The notes beneath the pieces are model-generated. The model saw nothing but the letters and a program-made list of their open reading frames with translations, was not told the DNA's origin and did not search any database. Below, in pieces: positions 1 through 7,907 of a stretch of DNA of 64,000 nt. This DNA is from an uncultured Clostridia bacterium. GTDB lineage: Bacteria; Bacillota; Clostridia; UBA1381. The stretch covers positions 1 through 64,000 of the forward strand of contig CANRJY010000007.1 in the NCBI GenBank assembly GCA_947631085.1, read 5' to 3'. The translations under genes were made by a program, and so were the position numbers. The first letter of the stretch is position 1; each line of letters begins with the position of its first letter.

Positions 1-990
1 GCCGATATTGTCATTATTGATGAATTTTCCATGACGGACATTTTCTTATTCAAGCACGTCTTAGAAGCCATTGACTTCACCCATACCAAATTATTATTGA
101 TAGGCGATAATGCTCAGCTTCCGTCTGTATCCTGTGGTAATTTGCTACATGATTTTATGGAAACAGGTATCATCCCCACAGTCACGCTCACGAAGGTATT
201 TCGTTACGGCGAGGGCGGTTTGATGAAGGTTGCTACGGATGTTCGTAACTGTAAAGAGTATTTAACCGACATAACTGAACGGATGACATGGTTTGGAACG
301 AATAAGGATTATGCCTTTATCAATGTAAGCAGTGAATATATCGTTAAGAACGCCGTCGCATTATATAAGAAGCTGTTATCTCAGGGCGTTAAGGTTGATG
401 ACATTCAGGTTTTAACCGCATATAAAAAGGGTGATTATGGCGCGGTAGCAATTAACAACGCCGTTCAGAAAGTAGCAAACCCTAACTACGGAACAAAACC
501 ATTCATAAAAGTAGGGGATACATGTTACTTTGTCGGCGATATAGTCATTCAAAACGTCAATAATTACCATGCGCTAAAATACAATCCCAAAGCGACTAAA
601 AGTTTTGAGACAATTTCTTCGGAAGACACCGACGAGGTTTTCATCGCCAACGGTGAGACCGGTAAAATAGTAGATATTTCTAATTACTACGCTATTATCG
701 ACTTTGACGGAGTGATAGTTCAATATTTTCGGTCTGACTTACAGGATATAGGTTTGGGGTATTGTATCACGATACACAAGTCACAAGGTTCGTCGGTGAA
801 TACCGTTATCCTACTCACTCCGCAGGCTCATACATATATGCTGAACTCAAATTTGATATATGTCGGGCTGACAAGAATGAGACAGAGATGTTTTCACTTA
901 GGGAATGTCAAAACGGTGAACGTGGCAGTAAAGAAGAAAGCGAACTTCCGCAGAAACACTGCTATGCAAAGGCTTTTGAAGGCAAAATAA
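1..990 (+). CDS. RecD/RecD2-like superfamily 1 DNA helicase, C-terminal part (5' end outside window)
   Basis: The reading frame is open from base 1 and runs to a TAA at 988-990, so the gene begins outside the window. The first codons give VIIDEFSM, a Walker B motif. Next come LLLIGDNAQLPSV (motif III), LTKVFRYGEG (motif IV) and, near the end, ITIHKSQGS (motif V) and IYVGLTRMRQR (motif VI). This order is that of SF1B helicases of the RecD/RecD2/TraA type, which move 5' to 3' on single-stranded DNA using ATP. The Walker A lysine would lie upstream and cannot be seen. In a phage setting the likely role is in replication or recombination. The family is clear; the specific role is inferred. Confidence 0.88.
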   Translation, partial: ADIVIIDEFSMTDIFLFKHVLEAIDFTHTKLLLIGDNAQLPSVSCGNLLHDFMETGIIPTVTLTKVFRYGEGGLMKVATDVRNCKEYLTDITERMTWFGTNKDYAFINVSSEYIVKNAVALYKKLLSQGVKVDDIQVLTAYKKGDYGAVAINNAVQKVANPNYGTKPFIKVGDTCYFVGDIVIQNVNNYHALKYNPKATKSFETISSEDTDEVFIANGETGKIVDISNYYAIIDFDGVIVQYFRSDLQDIGLGYCITIHKSQGSSVNTVILLTPQAHTYMLNSNLIYVGLTRMRQRCFHLGNVKTVNVAVKKKANFRRNTAMQRLLKAK

Positions 991-1028
991 TCCAACCAAT
1001 TGTCGATTTTATTGAAAGGAGAAAAAAT

Positions 1029-1229
1029 ATGACAGTATCAGAGTTAATGGAACAACTGAAACGATTTTCGCCTGATGCGGAGGTGTATATGTCGCACGTC
1101 AATGAAGACTTTAAGTTTGCTGAATATGCAGCCATTGACCGCATATGCGCAAGAACAAGGAATAATAAGCCTGATGTAGTATATCTTGAAAACTACTGGG
1201 AAAAGACGATAAGGCAATGCTTCTATTAA
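1029..1229 (+). CDS. Small phage protein, 66 aa, FSPDAEVY family (copy 1)
   Basis: The ATG at 1029 follows a GAAAGGAG site with good spacing; a longer version of the frame from 762 lies inside the helicase gene and is not credible. The N-terminus, with ELMEQLKRFSPDAEVYM, resembles the next gene (ELTRLLNQFSPDAEVYT), so the two are tandem relatives. No known domain is recognised. The short helix followed by a beta-like stretch is common in small phage accessory proteins, but no function can be assigned. Confidence 0.65.
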   Translation: MTVSELMEQLKRFSPDAEVYMSHVNEDFKFAEYAAIDRICARTRNNKPDVVYLENYWEKTIRQCFY

Positions 1230-1240
1230 AGGAGAAAAAT

Positions 1241-1408
1241 ATGAAAGTATTTGAATTAACACGGCTCTTAAACCAATTTTCCCCTGACGCCGAAGTATAC
1301 ACTATTTTACCCAATGACAACCCCATCGGTGACGGCTGTGAAATCGGCAATGTATATGCGGTAGTAGGACATGATGAAGCCGCAGGAGTATATATTGAAA
1401 ACAAGTAG
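1241..1408 (+). CDS. Small phage protein, 55 aa, FSPDAEVY family (copy 2)
   Basis: The ATG at 1241 is preceded by AAAGGAGAAAAAT, a clear ribosome site, 11 bp after the stop of the previous gene. Residues 3-19 (VFELTRLLNQFSPDAEV) match the N-terminus of the preceding protein, after which the two diverge. This suggests duplication followed by divergence of the C-terminal half. The product is acidic and has no membrane segment or recognised domain. Function unknown. Confidence 0.65.
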   Translation: MKVFELTRLLNQFSPDAEVYTILPNDNPIGDGCEIGNVYAVVGHDEAAGVYIENK

Positions 1409-1420
1409 GGAGGCGGCTTC

Positions 1421-1774
1421 ATGCCAAAACTAATAGACCCAGCCGTATATAAGTTGCTCGGATCATTTTACGGGAGCTACCTCAATCCGTGGGGCGAATG
1501 CATTATTTCCCGTGACACCAACCTGTATATACGGATCGGGGATTGCCGTTCTGAGACGGAACTCAAGTGCCGAGTTCTGTCGGGCTTGTCCAGAGAAGCG
1601 TGTAACGACGAATCACTTCGGCGCAGTATCAATGAATATCTCGAAACAGACTTCACGGAAGACGAAATGGAGAAAATATATGAATATCTGGGCAATTACA
1701 GGTCGCGTAAACTGACCAAGCGATTTATAGAAAGCGGATATGACATGAATCTACTTACGGAGGAACAGCAATGA
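1421..1774 (+). CDS. Hypothetical phage protein, 117 aa
   Basis: Starts at ATG 1421 behind GGGAGGCGG, 12 bp after the previous stop, in the same co-directional run. The protein is soluble, with a charged C-terminal half (YLETDFTEDEMEKIYEYL) likely to be helical. The stop overlaps the next start (ATGA at 1771-1774), implying translational coupling. I do not recognise the family. Confidence 0.6.
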   Translation: MPKLIDPAVYKLLGSFYGSYLNPWGECIISRDTNLYIRIGDCRSETELKCRVLSGLSREACNDESLRRSINEYLETDFTEDEMEKIYEYLGNYRSRKLTKRFIESGYDMNLLTEEQQ

Positions 1775-1920
1775 TTTTTACTCTATACAACAAGCAGACG
1801 GAACAAGAGACCACTATCTATTCCGTAAGAAACAAAAACGGCTATCCGATGTTCCTTATATACGAACACGGTCAGTGGCTTTGGCGAAGCGCAAAGCATT
1901 TTAAACCGATGGAGGTATAA
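1771..1920 (+). CDS. Hypothetical phage protein, 49 aa
   Basis: A 49-codon frame starting at the ATG that overlaps the preceding stop by 4 bases; GGAGGAA sits 8 bases upstream inside the preceding gene. It ends with TAA at 1918-1920, two bases before the next ATG. The product is rich in aromatic residues (GQWLWRSAKHF). The tight packing on both sides is the main evidence that it is real. Function unknown. Confidence 0.5.
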   Translation: MIFTLYNKQTEQETTIYSVRNKNGYPMFLIYEHGQWLWRSAKHFKPMEV

Positions 1921-1922
1921 AT

Positions 1923-2456
1923 ATGAAAGAATTAATATTAAAAGCTGACGGGCAGGAAATTACAGTGTACGCCGAGGAAAACGAGCTGGCGAAGCTGACT
2001 AAGCCGGAGCGGGCGCGGACGGGATATGAGCGGGTAGACGAGGGGGAAACATATTATACTACGACAAACTACGGCGAAGAACCCGACGTTGTGGATACAA
2101 GAAGGGTTTATGACAACGGAAAACACTGCAACGGTGATTATGTAAATGATAAAAAACTATTTCACGATAGACAGCGCGCGAAGCGACTACATGACCGACT
2201 GGAGCAATGGCAGGCGCTCAATGATAATTCCATTGTTTGGTTTGATGACAGCGTAAAATACAGGATATGTTTTGACTATGACGAAGGTCAATTATATGTC
2301 TGCGGTGATAGTCGGACACGAAGTGAATTTGCAGTATACTTTTCAACTTCTCAAAAAGCGAAGGAAGCAATCGAGAAATTCTGCATCGAACTGATGTGGT
2401 ACTACACAGAATACCGCTCGCGACTGGACGAGCCAGAAAGGAAGAGAAATAAATAA
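1923..2456 (+). CDS. Conserved-looking phage protein of unknown function, 177 aa
   Basis: ATG 1923 lies two bases after the previous stop, with GGAGG at 1911-1915 just upstream. The first third is charged, including an acidic stretch with EEPDVVDTRRVYDNG. The middle holds FHDRQRAKRLHDRLEQW, a predicted helix. The last third alternates aromatic and acidic residues (IVWFDDSVKYRICFDYDEG). From memory, proteins of this layout are common in Firmicutes phages without a known role. The stop codon overlaps the next start. Confidence 0.6.
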   Translation: MKELILKADGQEITVYAEENELAKLTKPERARTGYERVDEGETYYTTTNYGEEPDVVDTRRVYDNGKHCNGDYVNDKKLFHDRQRAKRLHDRLEQWQALNDNSIVWFDDSVKYRICFDYDEGQLYVCGDSRTRSEFAVYFSTSQKAKEAIEKFCIELMWYYTEYRSRLDEPERKRNK

Positions 2457-2578
2457 TGTGGAAAGCATATGCAGTAGCATGGATTGCAACAGCAATTCCA
2501 ATAAGCATTGGGATATATGTGACAGGTAAGTGGTCGTTGTTGTGGTTTCTGTTAATACCACTATTTATGAGTGCGTAA
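2456..2578 (+). CDS. Small membrane protein, 40 aa
   Basis: Begins at the ATG at 2456 that overlaps the preceding TAA by one base, after AGAAAGGAAGAG. The 40 residues form two hydrophobic segments (AVAWIATAIPISIGIYV and LLWFLLIPLFMSA) separated by TGKWS, so a small two-span membrane protein is likely. Small phage membrane proteins can be holin-like or superinfection-related, but nothing here decides this. Existence is supported by spacing and hydrophobic pattern only. Confidence 0.45.
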   Translation: MWKAYAVAWIATAIPISIGIYVTGKWSLLWFLLIPLFMSA

Positions 2579-2637
2579 CAACAAAAATGACAACACTCAA
2601 TAAAACCTAAATTTGTTCACAAGGAGAAATATAATAC

Positions 2638-2865
2638 ATGAAGTTATATTTTAAAAATTCAGAAGGCAAAGAACGCTTGCTGTGTACAGCAAAGACCAAA
2701 GATGAAGTCAATAACGCCATCAGCAAATTCTTAGACGATAATAATTACAAATGTCATTATCAACGCATATGGGGACATGATGGTCGTATATGGATAGATT
2801 TTGGCAGTTGGTCAGAGTTCTTCGTAATAGACGACGCTGATATCAACGAGCTTATGGGGCTGTAA
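2638..2865 (+). CDS. Hypothetical phage protein, 75 aa
   Basis: ATG 2638 follows AAGGAGAAATATAATAC. The product has a regular pattern, with DEVNNAISKFLDDN forming a helix and HDGRIWIDFGSWSEFFVIDD forming alternating beta-like hydrophobics. No known domain is recognised. The AAGGAGG at its 3' end (2864-2870) is the ribosome site of the downstream thymidylate synthase gene. Confidence 0.55.
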   Translation: MKLYFKNSEGKERLLCTAKTKDEVNNAISKFLDDNNYKCHYQRIWGHDGRIWIDFGSWSEFFVIDDADINELMGL

Positions 2866-2878
2866 GGAGGGTTTCACT

Positions 2879-3559
2879 ATAGGAGAAGTACATATTCAAC
2901 AAGAAACCACCAAATTGCCGATTACTCTGATGGGTAAAGAAGCAGGCGTATGTTGGGGCGCAGATGTGTCCGACGCGAAGAAGAATTATAAGCGAGGGCT
3001 TGATTGTCTGCAAAGCGGTCATGGACGCGTAGCCGAATACCCACAGGTATACATGGTGCTTGACGATTACAGCGCGAGAGTCATTCGTGAGTTTTACACT
3101 CATATAGGCGGCTCACCGACGCGCCTACAAGCCAGTACACGGTACATAGACTATGAAAACGGATTCGATTATGTAACCCCCGTCAGTATTTTGGCTAAAT
3201 CAGGTGCCAGCACAATCTACGAAAACACAATGCAAGAGATTACTCATTCGTTACAAGCCCTTGAGGAGTTGGGGATTCCACGCGAAGACTGCGCCATGTT
3301 GCTTCCGCTTGGTATGGCAACTCGTATTGTGGTACGAACTAATCTGCGTAACCTGATCGATATGTCACATCAGCGTATGTGTAGCCGAGCGTACTGGGAA
3401 TTCCAAAACCTGATGGACGATATATGTACGGCTTTGTCGGAATACTCAGACGAATGGGCGTATGTAATAGAGCATTATTTCAAGCCAAAATGTGAACTGT
3501 ACGGCTATTGCATAGAGAAACAATCATGCGGAAGGAGAGCAAAGAAAGATATACAATGA
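2879..3559 (+). CDS. thyX: ThyX-type flavin-dependent thymidylate synthase, apparent ATA start
   Basis: Converts dUMP to dTMP with methylene-tetrahydrofolate, FAD and NADPH. The protein carries IREFYTHIGGSPTRLQASTRY, the substrate-binding region that corresponds to the ThyX signature, here with TH-I in place of the classical RHR. It also has LLPLGMATRIVVRTNLRNL and the C-terminal HQRMCSRAYWEF typical of phage ThyX proteins. A strong AAGGAGG (2864-2870) is placed 8 bases before ATA at 2879, and the ATA frame reads GEVHIQQETTK before the first conventional start, TTG at 2915. That N-terminal stretch fits the family, so I take ATA as the start (about 226 aa). With the NrdD/NrdG pair and dUTPase it supplies dTTP. 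The 3' end overlaps the next gene by 4 bases. Confidence 0.85.
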   Translation: MGEVHIQQETTKLPITLMGKEAGVCWGADVSDAKKNYKRGLDCLQSGHGRVAEYPQVYMVLDDYSARVIREFYTHIGGSPTRLQASTRYIDYENGFDYVTPVSILAKSGASTIYENTMQEITHSLQALEELGIPREDCAMLLPLGMATRIVVRTNLRNLIDMSHQRMCSRAYWEFQNLMDDICTALSEYSDEWAYVIEHYFKPKCELYGYCIEKQSCGRRAKKDIQ

Positions 3560-4176
3560 CAGAAACTATAACTAAAGATTGGACAGGAAACAAAAACAGT
3601 ATTTTCAAAACGCTCGGAGCGAGCAATCATACTGATAAGGAACGGCAATCTGACGACTACTATGCTACAGATCCAATAGCCATTGATGTTCTTATCAACG
3701 ATGGTGGCGTAAAGCTTGATGATAACGTCTGGGAATGTGCTTGCGGAGGCGGGCACTTATCGGAACGACTTAAGAAATACGGTTATAACGTGTGGTCAAC
3801 AGATTTGGTTGACAGGGGTTACGGTGATGGACAGATTGATTTCCTTGCATATAACGAGCAATGGAACGGCGACATAATTACAAACCCACCATACAAATAT
3901 GCTAAAGAATTTATCGAGCACGCTATGGAGATTATACCTAACGGTAAGCGAGTGTTCATGTTTCTTAAAATTCAGTTTCTCGAGGGAAAGGCACGGCGAG
4001 CATTGTTTGAAAAGTATCCGCCCAGATGCGTCTATGTATCAAGTAGCCGTATATTATGTGCGAAGAACGCTATGTTTGACGAGATGAAAGCCGGAGGCGG
4101 AAGTGCTGTAGCGTATGCTTGGTACGAATTCGAGAAGGGATATGCCGGACAGACGGTTATTCAATGGATAAATTAA
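3556..4176 (+). CDS. Phage N6-adenine DNA methyltransferase-like protein
   Basis: 206 aa from ATG 3556, which overlaps the thyX stop. The sequence has VWECACGGGHLSERL, the AdoMet-binding motif I, and later DIITNPPYKYA, the NPPY motif IV of N6-adenine (or N4-cytosine) methyltransferases. The order motif I then NPPY, without a large recognition domain, resembles short phage Dam-like or MT-A70-like enzymes. The C-terminal part (SSSRILCAKNAMF, AYAWYEFEKGY) probably forms the rest of the fold. It may protect phage DNA from host restriction or modify it for other reasons; no cognate restriction enzyme is adjacent. Target sequence cannot be predicted. Confidence 0.82.
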   Translation: MTETITKDWTGNKNSIFKTLGASNHTDKERQSDDYYATDPIAIDVLINDGGVKLDDNVWECACGGGHLSERLKKYGYNVWSTDLVDRGYGDGQIDFLAYNEQWNGDIITNPPYKYAKEFIEHAMEIIPNGKRVFMFLKIQFLEGKARRALFEKYPPRCVYVSSSRILCAKNAMFDEMKAGGGSAVAYAWYEFEKGYAGQTVIQWIN

Positions 4177-4188
4177 GAAAGGAGATAA

Positions 4189-4840
4189 ATGGAGTTAAAC
4201 AAAATATATATTTCTGACTGTATGTTATACATGAAAACAATGCCTGATAATTCAGTTGATTTGACTCTTACAGATATTCCTTATGGCGAAGTTAATAGGG
4301 ATAGTAACGGATTAAGAAAACTCGATAAAGGACAGGCAGATATAATTGCGTTTGATTTAAACGATTTCTTATCAGAGGTTTATAGGGTGACAAAAGGAAC
4401 CATTATAATATTCTGCGGCAAAGAGCAAATTTCTCCTATACATAATTTTTTTTGCAAAATATCAAGCACAACACAGAGGTACGGTTAGACAATTAATATG
4501 GAAGAAAACCAATCCTTCGCCTATGAATGGACAACATATTTATTTGTCAGGCATCGAAAATGCTGTGTGGTTTAAAAAGAGGGGCGGCGTATTTAACGCC
4601 AGATGTAAGAATACCGTTTTTGAATATCCGTGTGGTCGTAGTAAACTTCATCCAACCGAAAAAAATCACGACTTACTCAAGGAACTTATACTGGACAATA
4701 GTAATGAAGGGGATATTGTGTTTGACCCGTGTGCCGGTAGCGGTAGCCATTGCTTAGTTGCCAAAGAAAATGGCAGACGGTTTGTGGGATGTGAATTGTC
4801 CGAACAATACGGCGAAATAGCCATCAAGCGTGTGGCATAA
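4189..4840 (+). pseudogene. DNA methyltransferase (N4/N6 beta-type) split by a frameshift in a T8 tract
   Basis: The first frame (ATG 4189) reads IYISDCMLYMKTMPDNSVD and TDIPYGEV, the catalytic DPPY-like motif, and stops at 4488. From 4449 the other frame continues the same protein with KYQAQHRGTVRQLIWKK, then KLHPTEKNHDLLKELI and DIVFDPCAGSGS (AdoMet motif I), ending at 4840. Catalytic motif first and motif I last is the beta class arrangement. The break is at eight consecutive T's (4446-4453); seven would restore one frame. It could be a true lesion, a phase-variable tract, polymerase slippage during transcription, or a sequencing error in a homopolymer. As read, the first product lacks motif I and would be inactive. 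Confidence 0.8.
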
Positions 4841-4883
4841 AATTGTGAATTTATTAGAAATCTTATAAAGGAGGAAACGAGAT

Positions 4884-4949
4884 TTGTGCGCACAGAAAAT
4901 CATGATTTGCTCCTATGATGAATGGAAAATAACGATTTTGAAAAGATAA
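4884..4949 (+). CDS. Possible 21-aa leader ORF overlapping the methyltransferase start
   Basis: The strongest ribosome site here, AAAGGAGG at about 4868-4875, points to TTG 4884 rather than to the methyltransferase ATG at 4922, which lies too far away. The TTG frame encodes 21 residues and ends at 4949, 28 bases into the next gene. It could couple translation to the methyltransferase. It may equally be chance; no similarity is recognised. Confidence 0.22.
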   Translation: MCAQKIMICSYDEWKITILKR

Positions 4950-7528
4950 AATTAACAGCCAATATCCTGTTTTCGGGTATTGGCGCTCAGGAACGAGGTT
5001 TCAGAAATAGCGGCTTATTCGATGTAGACGTGCTGACAACCTCGGATATAGATAAGGAAGCGGTCGTATCGTATGCTGCGGTACACTGTGGTTTAACAAA
5101 GGAAATGATAAACGAATATCCCGACTACCCCTCGAAAGAACAGATGGCGCAGGATTTGACGGACATAAACCTCGGCTATGACCCCAAGGACAATAAGCCG
5201 TATGACTGGTTCAAGTTAGCCAAACGTAAAAGCAAGGCGATTGAACGATATTGGCTCGCTTCTAAACTAAGCAACAACTTAGGCGACATCAGTAGAATAA
5301 AGGAACTGCCCTATGCCGATTTATGGACGTGTAGCTTTCCCTGTTTTGTAGAAGGTACATTAGTGTTAACCTCAGATGGTTATAGACCTATTGAAACTAT
5401 TAATGAGGGAGACTATGTGCTAACACATACAAATCAATATCAACGTGTGTCTAAACTTATGACAAATGAAGCGGATGGCTTGTACAGAATAAAAACAATG
5501 CCAAGTGAAGATATTCATTGTACCGAAAACCATCCATTTTATGTTAGAAGGCGTGGTTATAAATGGTCAGAATCTAAACGCCGACGTGTACGGTATTTTG
5601 AAGAACCAGAGTGGATAAAGGCGCGAGAATTAAGCGAAGATTACTATGTTGGCACGGCAATTAACCAAAACGAAAAATTGCCGCAATGGAATGGTATTAC
5701 TAAGCGTACCGAAGGACTGTCTTGGAATCATGAATACAACGATAATCAATTATCCGAACAATTTCAGAATGAAGATTTCTGGTATATTATCGGACGTTAC
5801 ATAGGAGACGGATGGCAACGAAATCAAGGTGGTATTATTATATGTGCTAATGATGAGGAATTATACCAAATAGTTCCGTATTTGGATAGATTACATTGGG
5901 GATACAATATTGTAAAGAACAAAAAGGTAAACAATATTCACATCGCCTTTAAAGAAATAGGCGAATACTGCAAACAATTTGGTAAAGGTGCTGGGAACAA
6001 ACATTTGACCGCCGATATATTGGATTTGCCGATTAATTTATTATCAGCATTTTTAGATGGGTATATAGATGCCGATGGTTGTTTTCATAAAGGACTTTAC
6101 AAAATTTCTTCTGTTAGCAGACAATTGATATATGATATAGCAGAATGCGTTGCCAAAGTTTACCATCGCCCCGCTGTTGCCAAAGTTTACCATCGCCCCG
6201 CTTCGGTGTATTTCACTCTACGTCCTAAGACTACAGTAATAGAAGGAAGAATAGTTAATCAAAAAGATACTTATTCTCTTGTGTTCAAAAAAGACATTAA
6301 CGCCCAAGACAAGGCTTTTTATGAAGACGGTTATATATGGAGTCCGATTAATGATGTGATTAAAGAGGAATATAGTGGACTGGTATATAATATGGAAGTT
6401 GAAAACGACAATAGTTATATGGTACAAGGAGTTATCGTCCATAATTGTACTGATGTTAGCGTTTCCGGCAAAATGAAGGGGTTAAGTCCTGATAGCGGCA
6501 CGCGAAGCAGTCTGCTTTGGGAGAACATACGATTATTGAAGCAAGCTGTGGATAGCGACAAAGCTCTAAAGTACATAATGTTTGAGAATGTCAAAAATCT
6601 TGTGAGCAAGAAGTTTATCAATGATTTTAACAATCTGATTGAGATATTGAGCGATCTCGGCTTTAATACATATTGGAGCGTTATCAATGGTAAAGACTGC
6701 GGCATTCCGCAGAACAGAGAACGAGTGTTCGCTTTTGCGATACGCAAGGACATAGACACCGGCAAAATGGATTTCCCGAAGCCCTTTGATAATGGACTAA
6801 GGCTGAAGGATATGTTGGAAGCAGAAGTCGCGGATAAATATTATATATCAGACGAAGCAATGCAGAGATTTATAACAAATTTGAACAGCGATACGGCATT
6901 GTTATACGACCCGTGCCAAGCCAAGCGCGAAGGGAAGTGCCGAGAATATAACGATTTTTGTCCAAGTTTAACCGCCCGCGACTATAAAGACCCTCGTTTA
7001 ATAAATGAAAGCATCGCAACAAAAGAAACAGCTGTGTTAGAACAGGTGGGTCAGATATATGGCACACAACGCGAACCCAATCCGCAAGCAGAACGTATAT
7101 ATAACGCCGAATGCTTATCGCCGACATTAGATACATGTAGTGGCGGAAATCGTATGCCGAAGATTTTACAGGTAGGGTCATTAAGTTCTTCGCAAGATGG
7201 GATGGTCGTTTCAGCAAATGGCATAGCTCCTACGCACACCGCGGGTCATGGGAATTGCCCCAAAATCGAAGTCTACGAACGTAGCATTGGCATCCGTATC
7301 CGTAAACTGACGCCCAAAGAATGTTGGCGGCTCATGGGTTTTAACGATGCCGATGTTGATAACGCCTCATCGGTGAGGGTGTCTGACAGCAAACTCTACT
7401 CACAGGCGGGTAACTCAATAATAACAAACTGTGTCGAACTTCTCGCGGAGCATTTATATAAAGCACAGTATAATCATGATTATGTGTGCTTTGATGAAAA
7501 TTTTACCCGTCCGCAGACAGAGAAATAG
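4922..7528 (+). CDS. C5-cytosine DNA methyltransferase interrupted in frame by an intein
   Basis: 868 aa as translated, 500 after removal of the intein at residues 141-508. The N-terminal extein has ANILFSGIGAQERGF (motif I). The catalytic motif reads CSFP-C-TDVSVSG once the intein is removed. FENVKNL is motif VI, GIPQNRERVFAF is motif VIII, and CWRLMGF and SQAGNSI are motifs IX and X. Residues roughly 640-760 form a long recognition region with several CPSLTARDY-like and LSPTLDTCSGG repeats. The enzyme methylates C5 of cytosine in DNA using AdoMet. ATG 4922 follows an in-frame stop at 4919. It is the third methyltransferase in 4 kb, which fits a phage that evades restriction. Confidence 0.93.
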   Translation: MENNDFEKIKLTANILFSGIGAQERGFRNSGLFDVDVLTTSDIDKEAVVSYAAVHCGLTKEMINEYPDYPSKEQMAQDLTDINLGYDPKDNKPYDWFKLAKRKSKAIERYWLASKLSNNLGDISRIKELPYADLWTCSFPCFVEGTLVLTSDGYRPIETINEGDYVLTHTNQYQRVSKLMTNEADGLYRIKTMPSEDIHCTENHPFYVRRRGYKWSESKRRRVRYFEEPEWIKARELSEDYYVGTAINQNEKLPQWNGITKRTEGLSWNHEYNDNQLSEQFQNEDFWYIIGRYIGDGWQRNQGGIIICANDEELYQIVPYLDRLHWGYNIVKNKKVNNIHIAFKEIGEYCKQFGKGAGNKHLTADILDLPINLLSAFLDGYIDADGCFHKGLYKISSVSRQLIYDIAECVAKVYHRPAVAKVYHRPASVYFTLRPKTTVIEGRIVNQKDTYSLVFKKDINAQDKAFYEDGYIWSPINDVIKEEYSGLVYNMEVENDNSYMVQGVIVHNCTDVSVSGKMKGLSPDSGTRSSLLWENIRLLKQAVDSDKALKYIMFENVKNLVSKKFINDFNNLIEILSDLGFNTYWSVINGKDCGIPQNRERVFAFAIRKDIDTGKMDFPKPFDNGLRLKDMLEAEVADKYYISDEAMQRFITNLNSDTALLYDPCQAKREGKCREYNDFCPSLTARDYKDPRLINESIATKETAVLEQVGQIYGTQREPNPQAERIYNAECLSPTLDTCSGGNRMPKILQVGSLSSSQDGMVVSANGIAPTHTAGHGNCPKIEVYERSIGIRIRKLTPKECWRLMGFNDADVDNASSVRVSDSKLYSQAGNSIITNCVELLAEHLYKAQYNHDYVCFDENFTRPQTEK
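5342..6445 (+). mobile_element. Intein with LAGLIDADG homing endonuclease in the catalytic site of the C5-methyltransferase
   Basis: 368 codons, beginning at Cys (CFVEGTLVLTSDGY, splicing block A) and ending with VIVHN followed by Cys+1 (blocks F and G). HCTENHPFYV is block B with its conserved histidine. Between them are IIGRYIGDGW and LLSAFLDGYIDADG, the two LAGLIDADG motifs of a homing endonuclease. Removal joins SFP to CTDVSVSG, recreating the catalytic PC motif, so the enzyme's nucleophile is itself the Cys+1 extein residue. All residues needed for splicing (Cys1, block B His, penultimate His, terminal Asn, Cys+1) are present, so it is predicted active. The endonuclease is predicted to cut the intein-free allele. 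Whether it still cuts depends on the effect of the 9-residue duplication near its C-terminal part. Confidence 0.95.
6149..6202 (+). repeat. Perfect 27-bp tandem duplication inside the intein
   Basis: Two identical 27-bp units (6149-6175 and 6176-6202) encode VAKVYHRPA twice in a row, in frame. They lie after the second LAGLIDADG motif. Being perfect at the DNA level, the duplication is recent, or is an assembly artefact. Confidence 0.95.
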
Positions 7529-7548
7529 ATACTGTCTGCGGAGATAAG

Positions 7549-7860
7549 ATATATGCGGCATTGAAATATCAGCGAACCGAGTATGCCAAGCAAATTCGTA
7601 AAGATTATGAAGCAGGGCGAATAAAAGAACGGCGGTGTAATATGAGAGAATATACGCTGAGAAAAGATGGTCTGTGTAACACCATTACTACGGTTCAGAA
7701 AGATAACTACATAGCCGAATTACCAATCTGTGTTGCCATGAGGGGCAGATACAACGAGCATGGAAAAGTAAAGCAGCATTTTGAACCGAGATACGACGGA
7801 TTAACGAATGCCATCACCACCGTTCAGAAGGACAATTTGGTGTTGATAGACGACAATTAA
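7549..7860 (+). CDS. Small protein resembling a C5-methyltransferase recognition-domain fragment
   Basis: About 103 aa. It holds two copies of the same phrase: GLCNTITTVQKDNYI and GLTNAITTVQKDNLVL. Phrases of this kind (NTLTTVQKDN) occur in the target-recognition part of phage C5-methyltransferases, and the gene follows such an enzyme by 20 bp. It may be a detached recognition module or a remnant of a second methyltransferase. No catalytic motif is present. Start: GGAG at 7540-7543 points to ATA 7549; the first conventional start is TTG 7561. I chose ATA because the same pattern occurs at several genes in this element, but the choice is uncertain. Confidence 0.5.
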   Translation: MYAALKYQRTEYAKQIRKDYEAGRIKERRCNMREYTLRKDGLCNTITTVQKDNYIAELPICVAMRGRYNEHGKVKQHFEPRYDGLTNAITTVQKDNLVLIDDN

Positions 7861-7907
7861 AATAAATAAAATACCAGTTTTATTTACAGCGAGGAGGCTG
7901 ATATACA

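Noticed and set aside
762-1028. 5' extension of the 66-aa gene into the helicase gene
   Set aside because: It overlaps the conserved helicase motifs V and VI in another frame; the ATG at 1029 has the ribosome site.
6149-6202. CRISPR-like repeat
   Set aside because: Two adjacent in-frame units without spacers; simple tandem duplication. No CRISPR array was seen anywhere in the window.
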